From the NCBI GenBank assembly GCA_958510875.1, contig OY294067.1, forward strand, positions 252,975,736-253,039,735: DNA of 64,000 nucleotides, read 5' to 3'. Numbering within the stretch: position 1 is the first letter of the stretch; each line of letters starts with the position of its first letter. The position numbers and the translations under genes are program-made. Of this stretch, positions 9,501 through 19,123 are shown in pieces. Below the pieces are notes generated by a model. It was not told the DNA's origin. It searched no databases and worked only from the letters and a program-made list of their open reading frames with translations. The DNA comes from Endomychus coccineus (Eukaryota; Arthropoda; Insecta; Coleoptera; Endomychidae).

Positions 9501-12450
9501 ACCATCATTGTAATTCATATTTAGTTAGTTTGTAATAAAAAGAACTGGAATAAATTTTTGATAGTGGTTGAGCTGAAAAGAACTATTGACTAGAGCTTGA
9601 TTAATAATTTCCTGGGAAAGTCTGAATCAGATAAGCAACTTGTTGTTATGAAATGTATAGTTCTCTGGTGTTTTCTCTGCTTCAAGTTAACTGGAAATGA
9701 TGTAGGACATCTGGTGGCGATACCAGTGTTTCCTTGATAATGTGATGTAGGAAATGCAACTTGTTGGAGGTTGTTCAGTGATGATGTGACATCTTTTAAC
9801 TGGGCATTGAGTTGATTGATATTGGAGAGAAGCATTAAAGCTTAGATATACACGTACAACATTATCGACCTCAATATCTTCTCACATAGTTGAGGAGAAG
9901 GATTCTTACTTTCTTGCACTAAAACAGGGTCAAAACAATTTTTATGTGACAGAAGCTGTAGTATATTGAATACAACAAGATATTGTTGTTATAGGTAGGC
10001 CATTAAACTGTCCAGTTGTGCTTGGAATGCATGCCAGGAGACGGTGACCATCCTAAACTGTTTAAATTTACTTTCAGAGGGGTGAAAACTATGAGACATG
10101 AATAAAAATATTTCAATGTCATGTTGCCAAATCTTTATCTTCTGATAAAGGTCTTGCATATGACCAACATGTCTCCAAAATCGCTCTATTCACTATTTTT
10201 AATTTTAAAATTAAATATTTTGTTTTACACAAATAATTGATGAAATATTTAAGCCTATTTTCAGTTATTTGGGTAGTATAATTTACTCTGCCTAACATCA
10301 AATGTTCAGTGTACTAAATTCAACAACAACAAGGTTATAAGTTTAATCAAAATCCAGATATTTTTATTTATTAATACCAGGTATATATGATAATGATCTC
10401 AAAAGAGGTCAAGCCTGTGTGTGAATCAGGGTTTGATTCAATAAGCATAATACATAACCAATACAGTGTAACAATATTGAAGATTGAAAAAGAGGAAAAG
10501 TAATATACAAAAATCATACACTTTTTAATGTCAAATCTTAATTTTTTTCTTTATCATACAGCTACTTCTAAAAATTAATTTCAAATCATTTGCATATTTA
10601 TTGAAATAAGTAAAATCGTTTTGCCTACTAATTCATTATTAAGACGGAGTGAGGTTTAGCGAAAAGAGCCTTCTCCCGAATCGGGTTATATGGCACAAGG
10701 TATGTCCTCGTGTAGCAGCCAAACGGTAAATGCAATACACTTGAAATTTTGACACAAACTAAATATGATGCTCGAAATTTATTGGCATAAAAATTCACAG
10801 TCGTGCTTCGAGCCATTTTTGAGTTATCAAACGGAACGGTCCGTCGATTGTAGAGAGAAATTTAAAACAACACACTCGCTGCTGGCAAAGGGCGCTTTTT
10901 ACTAATTTAATTAAGACGGGCTTAAGACGGAGTCAGCGTAGCCAACAGGAGAATGAACAAATAAAATAAATATAAAAGATCGATTTTACTTTTTTTTAAA
11001 TTAAGACTGAGTGAGCTTGGCCATGAAGTCTTTCCTCTTTTCGTCTCACTCACTCTGTTTTAACCCTTTGGGCATACTAACCGACCTCATAGTATTATGT
11101 TTTTTAGCTTATAGAATAAATAAAACATGTAATTAGGTTTTAATAAGAAATGTTATCACAACCTATATACCAAAATATTTCAAAACTTACTGTCTAAATA
11201 CGAATTTTTCAAACTTCTGAAGTATTTTTGTAGCTTCATGACCATATCTAGCAGCGCATAGAGCCTTATGTAGAAATAGAAATAATTGTATTTTCTCAAT
11301 AATGAATATTTCAAGATAGTAACAAGATATTAGATAATAAGTAAAAAAATTGAAAACTGTCAAATGTAAAGAGAAAATCAATAAAATATACTTAATACCC
11401 TACTTACTCAAATATTCATTAACAGTATATATTGTTCACATTGCATATTTAATATCCTATTTTTAAATATAATAAAAAAAGTCATACTTTGAATATCAAT
11501 AGACAAATTGTTGAACCATATGATTCACATTGTAAGAACATTTTTCTTTGTGAGTGTAAACGTATGTGCTGGATTTTTTAAAGATGAAGGGAATCTATTC
11601 AATAATTTTGCCAATCTATTCTAATGCTAATGAATAAGAAGCATTATCGTGTTTGCAGTCAATAGACCCGAGTTAAGGTTTCTCTAGATCCAACTGTGAC
11701 AACACATGGATCAGTCCCAGGTAGTTCTTTCACTCTCGTGAGCTCATCAGTGGAACAAGTAAGACGATGATGTCATTTTTTTACCATCTACGCCAGAGGT
11801 GTAGCAACTCTATTAGGAAATGTTCGAGCACCAAGTGTTCCAAACGTCATCTACCAGAAGATAGATATCCCACTGAAATAATCATTCACAATGCTATGCA
11901 TTGACTAAAAGATCTCACGCGTTTCAAAGAAACGAAGGAAATAGTGTTGGACATACAGCCTCCAGGTGGCGGTACCGAAACAATGCATTGGATGAATAAT
12001 AAACACATTTTTGTGTTATCAGTTTGTCTCGTTCCACTGATGAGGTGATGAGAGAGCGAAACAGCTGTCTGGTACTGATAGGCGTGTTATCACTATTCAA
12101 CCTTAACTCAATCTATTCTGAATTGAAACTTCTAACATCAAACATGAGATGGAATAGGGAATAAAAATATTGATCTCCACTCTTAATAATCTTTACTAAT
12201 CAGCTAGAACCTAACATGTATTTTTGTTTAATAACAATTCATTTAAAAATTTCAGAACCTCGAACATAAAGATAGGACCGAAGTTTATGTCATGAATGTC
12301 ACTGAAGAGCTAGATGAATGGGAAGATTCTAAGAATATAGGCAGGAAAAGGCAGTGGTTCACCATTAAAGAGGCTCTTGAACAACTAGCTTTGCATAAAC
12401 CTGTGCAACGCAATTATATATTGCAACTGCGTCGTTCTAAGTTAACATGA
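6550..12450 (+). CDS. Aps: Diphosphoinositol polyphosphate phosphohydrolase (Nudix)
   Basis: Three phase-0 exons: 6550-6648 (donor GTAAGA), 9191-9346 (acceptor TTCCTAG, donor GTAAGG) and 12256-12450 (acceptor TTTCAG, stop TGA). They give 149 residues. The start MVKEKPNSIRIYDEEGFRRR is characteristic of NUDT3/Aps enzymes, which cleave the beta-phosphate of diphosphoinositol polyphosphates (InsP7, InsP8) and also hydrolyse diadenosine polyphosphates in the cytosol. The Nudix box at residues 51-73 fits G-x5-E-x7-REV-x-EE-x-G-V exactly (REVLEEAGV), so the metal-binding glutamates are present. ELDEWEDSKNIGRKRQWFTI and QLALHKPVQRNYI continue the family C-terminus. The protein is slightly shorter than human NUDT3 (172), from a short tail. 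Poly(A) signals AATAAA lie at 12510 and 12712. The introns are large and full of repeats, but all splice sites and the frame are intact. This looks like a normal host gene. Confidence 0.96.
6649..8265. other. Aps intron 1, left part; little recognisable
   Basis: This is mostly unique AT-rich sequence. On the minus strand, about 7235-7290 matches the outer part of the Penelope-type repeat at 8266-8330 (shared words such as ATAAATAAGAAA and CTTATCCA), so it is probably an older fragment of the same family. Nothing else was seen. Confidence 0.4.
8266..8570. repeat. Inverted pair of Penelope-type terminal repeats
   Basis: The left half (8266-8425) and right half (about 8440-8570) are inverted copies of each other; TTTAAATACTATTTGGG occurs as its complement across the centre. 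Each half holds a hammerhead-like block with a GGCTAC...GTAGC(T) stem, on the minus strand around 8330-8357 and on the plus strand at 8503-8547. The same repeat follows GIY-YIG remnants at 31.0 and 46.4 kb, which ties it to Penelope-like elements, whose terminal repeats often occur in inverted arrangement. It lies in Aps intron 1. Confidence 0.6.
8503..8547 (+). ncRNA. Hammerhead ribozyme motif (minimal type I, near-intact)
   Basis: The order is TTTACT (stem I 5' strand), CTGATCA (core, one mismatch to CTGATGA), a six-pair stem II (GGCTAC/GTAGCT, CTCG centre with UCG-like loop), GAAA, then GGTCCTC and AGTA. GGTCC can form a two-pair stem III with a three-base loop, TC is the UH cleavage pair, and AGTA pairs with TACT of stem I. 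Short stems III are typical of hammerheads described in Penelope-like retroelements. The core change at A9-side position 6 (G-A-T-C-A) would probably impair cleavage. The fold was done by eye. Confidence 0.5.
8575..9030 (+). mobile_element. Non-LTR retrotransposon reverse-transcriptase 3' fragment
   Basis: The frame at 8624-8905 reads FDLSWSTVY, SIQKRSIRLIDVTLTSSLTS and EHRREVGDLSLFYRYFHGWC, then VVPPREISDRRTRR and LWNSLPSEV. This is the C-terminal region that follows the reverse-transcriptase domain in many insect non-LTR elements (QKRAIRLI...LFYRxxHGxCS...LWNSLP). The same family occurs at 38235-39130 and 41745-42680, also on the plus strand. The 3' part to about 9030 is shared with 42600-42670. 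It is truncated at 5' and lies in Aps intron 1. Confidence 0.8.
9347..10635. other. Aps intron 2, left part; nothing recognised
   Basis: No coding or structured RNA signal was seen. The minus-strand open frame 9590-9835 has no recognisable family and no splice context. Confidence 0.4.
10636..11062. repeat. Probable MITE or short repeat cluster with TTAAGACGGAGTGAG words
   Basis: TTAAGACGGAGTGAG-like words occur at about 10637, 10917 and 10998 in one direction, and CTCACTCACTCTGTTTTAA closes the region at 11044-11062 in the other. This suggests a terminal-inverted-repeat element with an internal repetition. It encodes no protein. The borders and superfamily are uncertain. Confidence 0.35.
11714..11756 (-). 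ncRNA. Hammerhead ribozyme motif, left copy
   Basis: Reading the minus strand: GTTCCA, CTGATGA, GCTC-ACGA-GAGT, GAAA, GAACTACC, TGGGAC. The core CTGATGA and GAAA are perfect. Stem II is four pairs (one G-U) with an ACGA loop. Stem I (GTTCCA/TGGGAC) has six pairs including one G-U. Stem III is degraded, and the U16.1 position before the cleavage base is C, so this copy is probably inactive. Confidence 0.6.
12031..12075 (+). ncRNA. Hammerhead ribozyme motif, right copy
   Basis: Plus strand: GTTCCA, CTGATGA, a 14-base stem II region, GAAA, CAGCTGTC, TGGTAC. The core and GAAA are perfect. Stem III is A-U and C-G closing an AGCT loop. UC is a proper cleavage site, and stem I (GTTCCA/TGGTAC) has five of six pairs. 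Stem II (GGTG...GAGC) carries mismatches relative to the left copy, so activity is uncertain. The two copies are damaged at different places, which suggests a functional ancestor. Confidence 0.65.
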
Positions 12451-12789
12451 AGTACGAACTATTATATTACTGTCTTATTTTGTGCTTATGGAAGGTTTTG
12501 TGGGTTTTCAATAAACATAAATTTTGTATGCGACGATAATGTGAGATATTTCAATTAAGTAGATTTTAATTTTTCAGTAATTTCTGTAATTGTGAGTTTT
12601 ATCATTTATCTAAATCTGAGTAATTTCTAATTTAGTTTTAAGGCTAATCTCTTCAAAAACAAGTGTTGTTGTCCATTTTGTTATGATGTTTACTTTTGGA
12701 ATATCAAATACAATAAAATGTTATTAAGTAAAGTTCATTCTTCTTTATAAAATTTATTTTATCATGAAATATGGAAGCTTTAAAACCAA

Positions 12790-13400
12790 CAGATTTGAAA
12801 CTTGGCACGTAGGTGGGCATCCCATATACTTATAACAATTATAACTTACTGCAACATCATTTAAGTAGTCAAAAAGTAACCAAGTATTAATTGCAATTAA
12901 AGCCTGCAATTCTAATACTATTCAGTCTGCCCTATTGACCCCTGGTTACTTACTTCACTGAGACTACCCTTGGACAAGGCACAAGCACAGTGATACGCTT
13001 TGTGCTAAGGGTCCTAGCAGAAGCCCTTAACGAGGAATAAACCTTGAAAAAAATCTGGCGCCCAAGAAACCAACATAAAAGTCAATCGGATTCAGATCTG
13101 GTAGACTTGAAGGAGTATTGAAGCAGTAGTAAGTAAAAAATCCCCAAAAAGTAACAAGGTACGTCACATCATCCATTAATAAAACATCTAAACTTAGGCT
13201 CAAAAAAAGGAATTTTTTTGATGCACAAATGCAATTTCGAATGAACGCTAAAAACTAACTGGTAAAATTTCTTCTACTTGCATCAAATGCCAAAAACCAT
13301 CTCAATCCATTTTGCCCCCAAAAAAACAGCTTTGGCAAATTTTGGTCTATATTGCCTTGACTAAAATGCCGATTTTGATGCACCGTTCCTTGGACTATTC
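12790..13400 (-). mobile_element. Decayed Tc1/mariner-type transposase fragment
   Basis: On the minus strand around 13120-13075 the sequence reads NTPSSLPDLNPIDFYVGF. This matches the SPDLNPIDF(Y)xW block that holds the second/third catalytic acid in Tc1/mariner transposases. The flanks have no continuous frame. On the minus strand, downstream sequence toward 12800 contains TGCCAAGTTTCAAATC, a phrase common in the 3' flank of such elements. No terminal repeats were identified. It lies just downstream of the Aps poly(A) sites. Confidence 0.42.
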
Positions 13401-13829
13401 ATATTATTGTGATTTGTAGTTACTTCCTTGAAGGAAGAACTCAGGCATTTCTTGCATAGTTCCTTCTTTGATTACGAACTTAAATTTGGAAGGAAGGACA
13501 AGAAAAAAAACATTAATGAATAGAAATAAAATACTGTTTCACAAAGACGTGAATCTCACAATGCTGTTTTAATTGTAAATTGATATTCCTGCGAGCTACC
13601 CCGTAGAAATAGTGATATTTAAGTTTCTAGATGTAATCATGGATCTTCGTAACTCAGCATTGTAACGATATGATCATCGCACGTGGCGATATAAACAACC
13701 AATTACACTTAATTATAATAATCGCACTGTAATGGCGTAAGACTGATATGAAACATTGCTAATTATACAGACATTAAAACCAGTTTGATGCTTTTATTAA
13801 CAAATTATTATTTAAAGCGCAATTCTATA

Positions 13830-15418
13830 CAGGATGTTCCATCTCAGACGAGCCACCCCGTATATTTCTTATCCAATAGTTAGTGGAAAAATCTCCCGAA
13901 ACACATCGAATGATTTTGTTTGGTAGACATCTTTTGACGTATATTTGAGGCTTGAACGAGCAACCCCCTAATAGGGGGCGCTTCAACCCCTCAAAATTGA
14001 ATAGGGGAGAGGGGTTGAGTGATAAGTCATTTGAAAGGTCTTGGAAGCCTCAACGGTGTATGAAAAACGTAAATTTGATCAACCGTTTTCGCCAAAAATT
14101 AATTTTGTTGCTCGAATGTGCCACCTTGAATATTTTGGTTATTTGTACAATGTACAAGCTCATTTTTATTAACCCTTTTTTACAAACTTAAACAATCTTC
14201 AAAAAATCACATTCGTAAAAAAATTGAATTGTGTTGTCATGCTTACAATGACAAAAATTAAATCTGCGTGTTTAAATCAAATGTTCAAATTGTCCTCCAT
14301 TGACTTCCATACAATAATACATTCTCTCAAACTAATAAATAAAAAAACAGCAAAACAGTTCCTTATGTTGCCTTCATTTTTTGTTCTTAGAAGGTGTTTA
14401 GGCATAACTGTAGAATTTGGAGCGATACAAATCCTCATGTATTTCGAGAAGCTCACACTCAACATCGGGAAAAGCTAAACGTTTGGGTAGGAATTTTGGG
14501 AGACCACCTAATTGGACCTCTGTTTATTCCTGGTAATTTAAATGGCGAAATTTATCTTGAAATGTTGGAAAATGCGATTGATCCGTTAATAACTGAACAA
14601 TTAGAAAACGATCCTCTACTACTTGAACAACAATTGCATTTCCAACAAGACGGAGCTCCTCCTCACTACGCCGCACCAGTTCGCCAATACCTCAATTTGC
14701 AATACCCCGGTCGTTGGATTGGATGAAGAGGTCCTATGGAGTCGCCTGCCCGATCTCCAGACCTGAACCCTCTGGACTTCTTGTGGCGACATCTTAAGTC
14801 CAAGATTTTTGAGACTCAGCCTGAAAATTTGGACAAACTACGCCAACCAATTGTAAATGAGTGTCGTCAAATAACTCCAATTATGCTGAACCATGTTAGA
14901 GACGATTTTCAGTCAAGATTGTATTATTGTATGGAAGTAAATGGAGGACAATTTGAACATTTGATTTAAACACGCAGATTTAATTTTTTTCATTGTAAGC
15001 GTGACAACACAATTCAATTTTTTTACGAATGTGATTTTTTGAAGATTGTTTAAGTTAAGTAAAAAAGGCTTGATAAAAATGAGCTTGTACATTGTACAAA
15101 TAACCAAAATATTCAAGGTGGCGCATTCAAGCAACAAAATTAATTTTTGGCGAAAACGGTTCATCAAATTTACGTTTTTCATACACCGTTGTAAAGAGAC
15201 TTCCAAGACCTTTCAAATGACGTATCACTCAACCCCCCTCCCCTATTCGACTTTGAGGGGTTGAATCGCCCCCTACTAGGGGGTTGCTCGTTCAAGCCTC
15301 AAATATACGTCAAGAGATGTCCCCCCAAACAAAATCATTCGACGTGTTTCGGGAGATTTTTCCACTCACTATGCGATAAGAAATATACGGGATGGCTCGT
15401 CTGAGATGGAACATCCTG
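13830..15418. mobile_element. Mariner-like element with about 480-bp terminal inverted repeats
   Basis: The element begins CAGGATGTTCCATCTCAGAC and ends with its complement, and it is flanked by TA on both sides (13828-13829 and 15419-15420), as for Tc1/mariner. The inverted repeats are very long: 13830 to about 14335 mirrors about 14935 to 15418. They include the end of the transposase gene, so the left arm contains an inverted copy of the last codons (CIIVWKSMEDNLNI versus YYCMEVNGGQFEHLI). The arms are 90% or more alike by eye. The N-terminal DNA-binding half of the transposase is missing. Confidence 0.85.
14394..14969 (+). pseudogene. Mariner-type transposase, N-truncated with one in-frame stop
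   Basis: The reading frame runs RHNCRIWSDTNPHVFREAHT, WVGILGDHLIGPLFIPG, FQQDGAPPHYAAPVRQYL, then WIG-stop-RGPMESPARSP and DLNPLDFLWRHLKSKIFETQ. QDGAPPH holds a catalytic aspartate, and PDLNPLDF holds the next acid about 36 residues later. The single TGA at 14724 is a likely CGA-to-TGA change. The C-terminal segment ends FEHLI and stop at 14967-14969. The usual N-terminal helix-turn-helix domains (about 150 residues) are absent; the left terminal repeat begins where they should be. The protein cannot be functional as it stands. Confidence 0.85.
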
Positions 15419-15420
15419 TA

Positions 15421-15859
15421 GTATGAAAACAACGTTTAACGAAAGAATTTCAATTATTTTCGAAGCATTTCAATTTACTCAATTAAGGAAATACGTTACT
15501 TTGAACTACACAAGAACGGCTTCACCTGTCGTATATCTTTGCGCGGCTTAATTATAGTACTGTTTTTATTTGGCTGTTGAAGATCAGGAAATGCTCTACA
15601 TTTGTTCATAAATTAGATTTTTAGGCGGAATGTAGTTAGATGTTAATAGAGTCATAAATAATACTATATTAGTGGTAGATTGAAAATTTCAAAATACAAG
15701 CAATTGTATCCAATGAATTAAAACCATTTTGGATACTATTTAGATATGAAAATTGTAGAAATTATTTCGTTCGTTCATACAGTGTGTTATGCAGTAACAG
15801 CCTGCAAAGCGTGTAGATGAAAAGAGTCGAGTATGTACCACACTTTGTCCCTTTCTCTG
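15421..15859. other. Intergenic, nothing recognised
   Basis: This is AT-rich sequence between two transposable elements. I see no ORF or repeat I can name. Confidence 0.4.
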
Positions 15860-16106
15860 CAGGCGCGGATCCAGACTTTTGAATTGGGGGGAGGGGTCAC
15901 AAATTGACAAAAACTTGTCTTAATCACATACGATATTGTTTAGATTAAAATCCTTGTTATAATCAAAATAAATTGGCTCACAGATGTAGTGCTGACTTTA
16001 CAATTTTTTGTCGTTTACCATATCAGTTTTACTCCTACAAATATTTTTTTTGTTCATCATTGGGGGGGGGGTCATTACCCCCGTGACCCCCCTGGATCCG
16101 CTACTG
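15860..16106. mobile_element. hAT MITE with 8-bp target duplication
   Basis: The left end CAGGCGCGGATCCAGA and the right end TCTGG/CTGGATCCGCTACTG (complement CAGTAGCGGATCCAGGGGG) are hAT-type termini (CAGnnGCGGATCCAG). The direct repeat TTTCTCTG flanks both sides at 15852-15859 and 16107-16114, an exact 8-bp duplication. It is 247 bp with no ORF. The G10 and C-rich runs near the right end lie inside the terminal repeat. Confidence 0.85.
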
Positions 16107-16259
16107 TTTCTCTGTTGTGCAATCTGGCTTAAGAACGGATTTTTTGAAACTCCATCCAATGGGGATTTTATATATTTTGATATTTTTGGCAGCGTAACGT
16201 TTCATGACATGAGACAGTTCGATAGATTGATGTAAACTAATCAGCGTTCAGACTCAGAC

Positions 16260-16494
16260 CATAGTCAAAGTATAAAGGTCTGTTGGAGCCTCCCTACCAT
16301 TGTTTCTTGCGCTAGGTGACGTCACCTATCTCCTCCAATCACAGCCTTGCTCTCGACGCCGAGACGTAACAACATCATATTATGTCGTCGAGTCGTCGTC
16401 AATAACATGAAATAAACGACCAATCAGCTTGCACTCGAATTTTAAAAAGAGTAGAAGGGAGGCTCCAACAAACCTGGTTTATTCTTTGACTATG
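16260..16494. mobile_element. MITE, CATAGTCAAAGTATA family, copy 1
   Basis: The inverted termini are CATAGTCAAAGTATAAAGGT and its near-complement ending GACTATG; AGCCTCCCT/AGGGAGGCT continues the repeat inward. The copy at 31094-31313 has the same interior (GGTGACGTCACCTA, GGCTGTGATTGGAGGAG, GCAAGCTGATTGGTCG) in opposite orientation. The flanking 8-mers ACTCAGAC and GTTCAGAC agree at six of eight positions. A second GTTCAGAC lies just to the left, so the left border may have been disturbed. No ORF. Confidence 0.75.
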
Positions 16495-16697
16495 GTTCAG
16501 ACTGTATGGCAGACCCTAACAAGACCATTAACGATTATAGACAGCAGATTCATTAAGGCCAAGTTATTCAACAACCCATATGTGCAACCAGCAACACTCA
16601 GACTAGCACACAACACGTCGTCCCGAATCCGATGTTGATTCTACATCGGTGATTATAGCCAGTCTGTCAAACCCTTGTTCAATATACATTTGCTTTT

Positions 16698-17125
16698 AAT
16701 AGCGTAGGTTCGAAACTTACAGATTATTTATTATCCTTTTTAGTTTTAATTTTGTATATTCTAGGATAGTAGATTATTTGAAAATTTGTTCTTGCACCTA
16801 ATTGATTGATTTTCCTTGTCTTTGTACACATATTATTAAAGAAGTGGCCTAATTTTTTGGAAATTCTAGGTTAGTAGGATATTTGAAAGTTTGAATGCTG
16901 AAAGTACATTCCCGAGCATTAACCAATCACAGCCCTAAGCGTCTGCGGATACAAGTCTGAGCATACCCTACACTTTGCGAATGCTCTTCTCAAGAGTGCA
17001 TGCACTTCGATGATACAAACTTTCAAATAATCTACTAACCTAGTATGTGTTACCAAAAATATATAAAAATTTAACAAACCAACCTGCGATAACTTTGCCG
17101 CTTGGAGTTTCGAAACTACGCTATT
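16698..17125. repeat. Inverted pair of the TAGG...CAAGCGGCAAAG repeat unit
   Basis: The segment 16698-16890 (AGCGTAGGTTCGAAACTT, ..., ATTGATTTTCCTTG, ..., CTAGGTTAGTAG, TTTGAAAGTTTG) mirrors 16985-17125 (CAAACTTTCAAATAATCTAC, CTAACCTAG, AAAAATTTAACAAACC, AACTTTGCCGCTTG, TTTCGAAACTACGCT). The same unit occurs at 43430-43540 and in tandem at 52900-53420. It is noncoding, and its transposon class is not identified. Confidence 0.5.
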
Positions 17126-17287
17126 GGAATGAAACTCGCACACAATATTGGTGGGGTTAACTTCGACTTATATTCGCAGACGCTTATTAACAGAATCAGG
17201 TTGTGATGTGTCAACATGCGTCCGTGACAAACCACACCATAACATGGATGGATTCCCTGTCAATTCAAATAAACTTTCAGGTGACAT

Positions 17288-17562
17288 CAAAGAGTTCTAT
17301 ATATAGAGTAGACTAGTAAGCTTTTCACTGGTATGTTAACGGACATTCTGTCCTTCTCGCACATGTACTGCGCTCTCACTTGCACGATGTGCGCGCGTTA
17401 TACTTATTCTTGTATTCTTATACTCTTTGTGATGGTAGGGGAGACCGTGCAAGTGAGAGCGCACTAAATGTGCCAGCTACAAGTGCGAGAAGGACAGAAT
17501 GTCCGACAGCGCTTTCTTATGCTTAACACACTACTTGTCTACTCTATATATAGAACTCTTTG
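17288..17562. mobile_element. MITE, CAAAGAGTTCTATATATAG family
   Basis: The termini are CAAAGAGTTCTATATATAGA on the left and the exact complement TCTATATATAGAACTCTTTG on the right, flanked by the 8-bp duplication GGTGACAT (17280-17287 and 17563-17570). Inside is a second inverted pair (GGACATTCTGTCCTTCTCGC / GCGAGAAGGACAGAATGTCC and CTCTCACTTGCACG / CGTGCAAGTGAGAG). The 275-bp element is therefore almost a complete hairpin. A lone left end of the same family lies at 18048-18094. Confidence 0.88.
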
Positions 17563-18047
17563 GGTGACATAGATTATAATTTTACGTCTTCCCACGCATT
17601 TAGATGTTTCTATTCATTTGAAATATGCATTGAAACTTTGTAAATGACATCGTAGGTGGCGAGTAGCTCGCGGACAACAACTAAACCACCTAAATGGTTC
17701 AATGGTTAAAAATAGATGATACAAAAAGTTAATACTAATGTATACCTAAGTTCAGTAGTTCATTTCCTCGATATAATATTTGCGGTCCATTAATAAAATG
17801 AAACCTAATATATTAAGATACAGTAATGTGACTGACAGGAAAATGATAACTTAGATGCATAAACAGAAATACCCATGGTTTTCAAGATTAAGCTAAACGT
17901 TTGACGGGTTAGTTTTTTTCAATTTTCATGTATTTGTTCTAATTGATGTTCCTTCTTTATAATATATTACTAGGATGTAGGTCAGTACGCTGCACATATG
18001 GCCAAAGGGTTAAGATGTAATGAGTGACCCGAAAAGAGGAAAGACTA

Positions 18048-18094
18048 AAGAGTTCTATATATAGAGTAGACTACTAAGTCTTTCACTGAAAAGT
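18048..18094 (+). mobile_element. Solo terminus of the CAAAGAGTTC MITE family
   Basis: AAAGAGTTCTATATATAGAG followed by TAGACTACTAAGTCTTTCACTG matches the first 45 bp of the element at 17288. No second end follows, so it is a truncated copy. Confidence 0.7.
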
Positions 18095-18602
18095 TGATTC
18101 AAGAGAAAACTCCATTCGCTAACGTTCACTCGTCTTAAATAAAGTAGGAAGGGGGGTGTATCGCCCTTGCCTAATACCTTGTCGTGTCAAACTGCGTTGG
18201 GGTGGCTTATACCGATTTTCGGCCAATGGAGGGAGCAATAAATAAATGTATTGTATTTTGTATTGACATGTCGCTGTGATGGTGTAGTTAGGTTTGGTGA
18301 TTGTTTGCAATGAAATTACGAAAGAAGGTATCTTAGTTGGCGGAATACATATTTAAATTTCTATTATGGTGCTACGTTATATTCATTTGATACAAATAAG
18401 AGTAGAATACAATACACCCACGACCATTCGTTTAGTTAAATTCAAAATAATCTGAAGCACTGAACACAGTTTTGAAACTACTGAGAAAATAAAAATTTTG
18501 AATCAACATAACATAAACACAGACACTGATAAACATAACCTAAAATATAATTTCAAAAGTAAAATCAACAAAAGATAATAACAATTTGAGGGTTCGTTGA
18601 AA

Positions 18603-18845
18603 ATGTCTAATACAAGTAGTTCGAAAGATGTGTCGCACAACCAAGAACAAGATGTTACAGATCATGTACTAGCAGCACTAGAACATTCTATGAAATTCTA
18701 TGAAACCGTACAAACTGAAGCTAATCAAAGCCTTCAAGATATGCATCAAGAAAGAATCAAACGATTACGGAAGGAATTGGATTTTGTGAGAGACACTGAG
18801 TGGAAATACGAATCAATCGATAAAAAAACTGGTCAAAGTAGTTAG
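18603..18845 (+). CDS. Small coiled-coil protein, unknown function
   Basis: A single open frame of 80 residues starts at ATG 18603 in the context GAAAATGTC and stops at TAG 18843-18845. An AT-rich 3' flank with ATTAAATAAAATAAA (AATAAA at about 18886) suggests a polyadenylation site. The protein is hydrophilic, with a serine/aspartate-rich start, then a helical, heptad-like stretch (HVLAALEHSMKFYETVQTEA to RIKRLRKELDFVRD) and the end EWKYESIDKKTG. There is no signal peptide or membrane segment. I do not recognise the family. Composition, good start context and a poly(A) signal support a genuine small host gene, 280 bp upstream of eIF3e on the same strand. Confidence 0.6.
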   Translation: MSNTSSSKDVSHNQEQDVTDHVLAALEHSMKFYETVQTEANQSLQDMHQERIKRLRKELDFVRDTEWKYESIDKKTGQSS

Positions 18846-19123
18846 AAATGTGGAAATGTTAGTTTTATCTGTAAAATATAGAAATTAAATAAAATAAAAA
18901 ATAATGTAAACAATTATCATTATTTAGTTAACGTAAACGTACCACCTGAACAGTCAAAAAGTTCCTAACCCCAATCTCAATTATATGTGACATTGACAAG
19001 CAAGTTAATCACCCAACTACGAACGAAATACCCTGAGATTCCATTTCTTTTCCTCCAAATCTTGAATCCTTGGTTCATGGAAGTAAAGCGTGCCGTTTTG
19101 AATAGTATAATATAGTTGCTGAA

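Larger units (their letters stand above)
11672..12115. repeat. Inverted pair of hammerhead-bearing repeats in Aps intron 2
   Basis: The segment 11672-11760 and the segment 12005-12115 are inverted copies of one another: GAGTTAAGGTT, then roughly 25 bases, then a hammerhead core, then GTTCCACTGATGA on opposite strands. About 240 bp of unrelated sequence separates them. This resembles the inverted terminal repeats of Penelope-like elements, here without a recognisable ORF between them. Confidence 0.5.

Noticed and set aside
13952..14335. Plus-strand frames at 13952 and 14224
   Set aside because: They lie in the left terminal repeat of the mariner-like element and are mirrored at 14913-15206, so they are shadows of repeat sequence.
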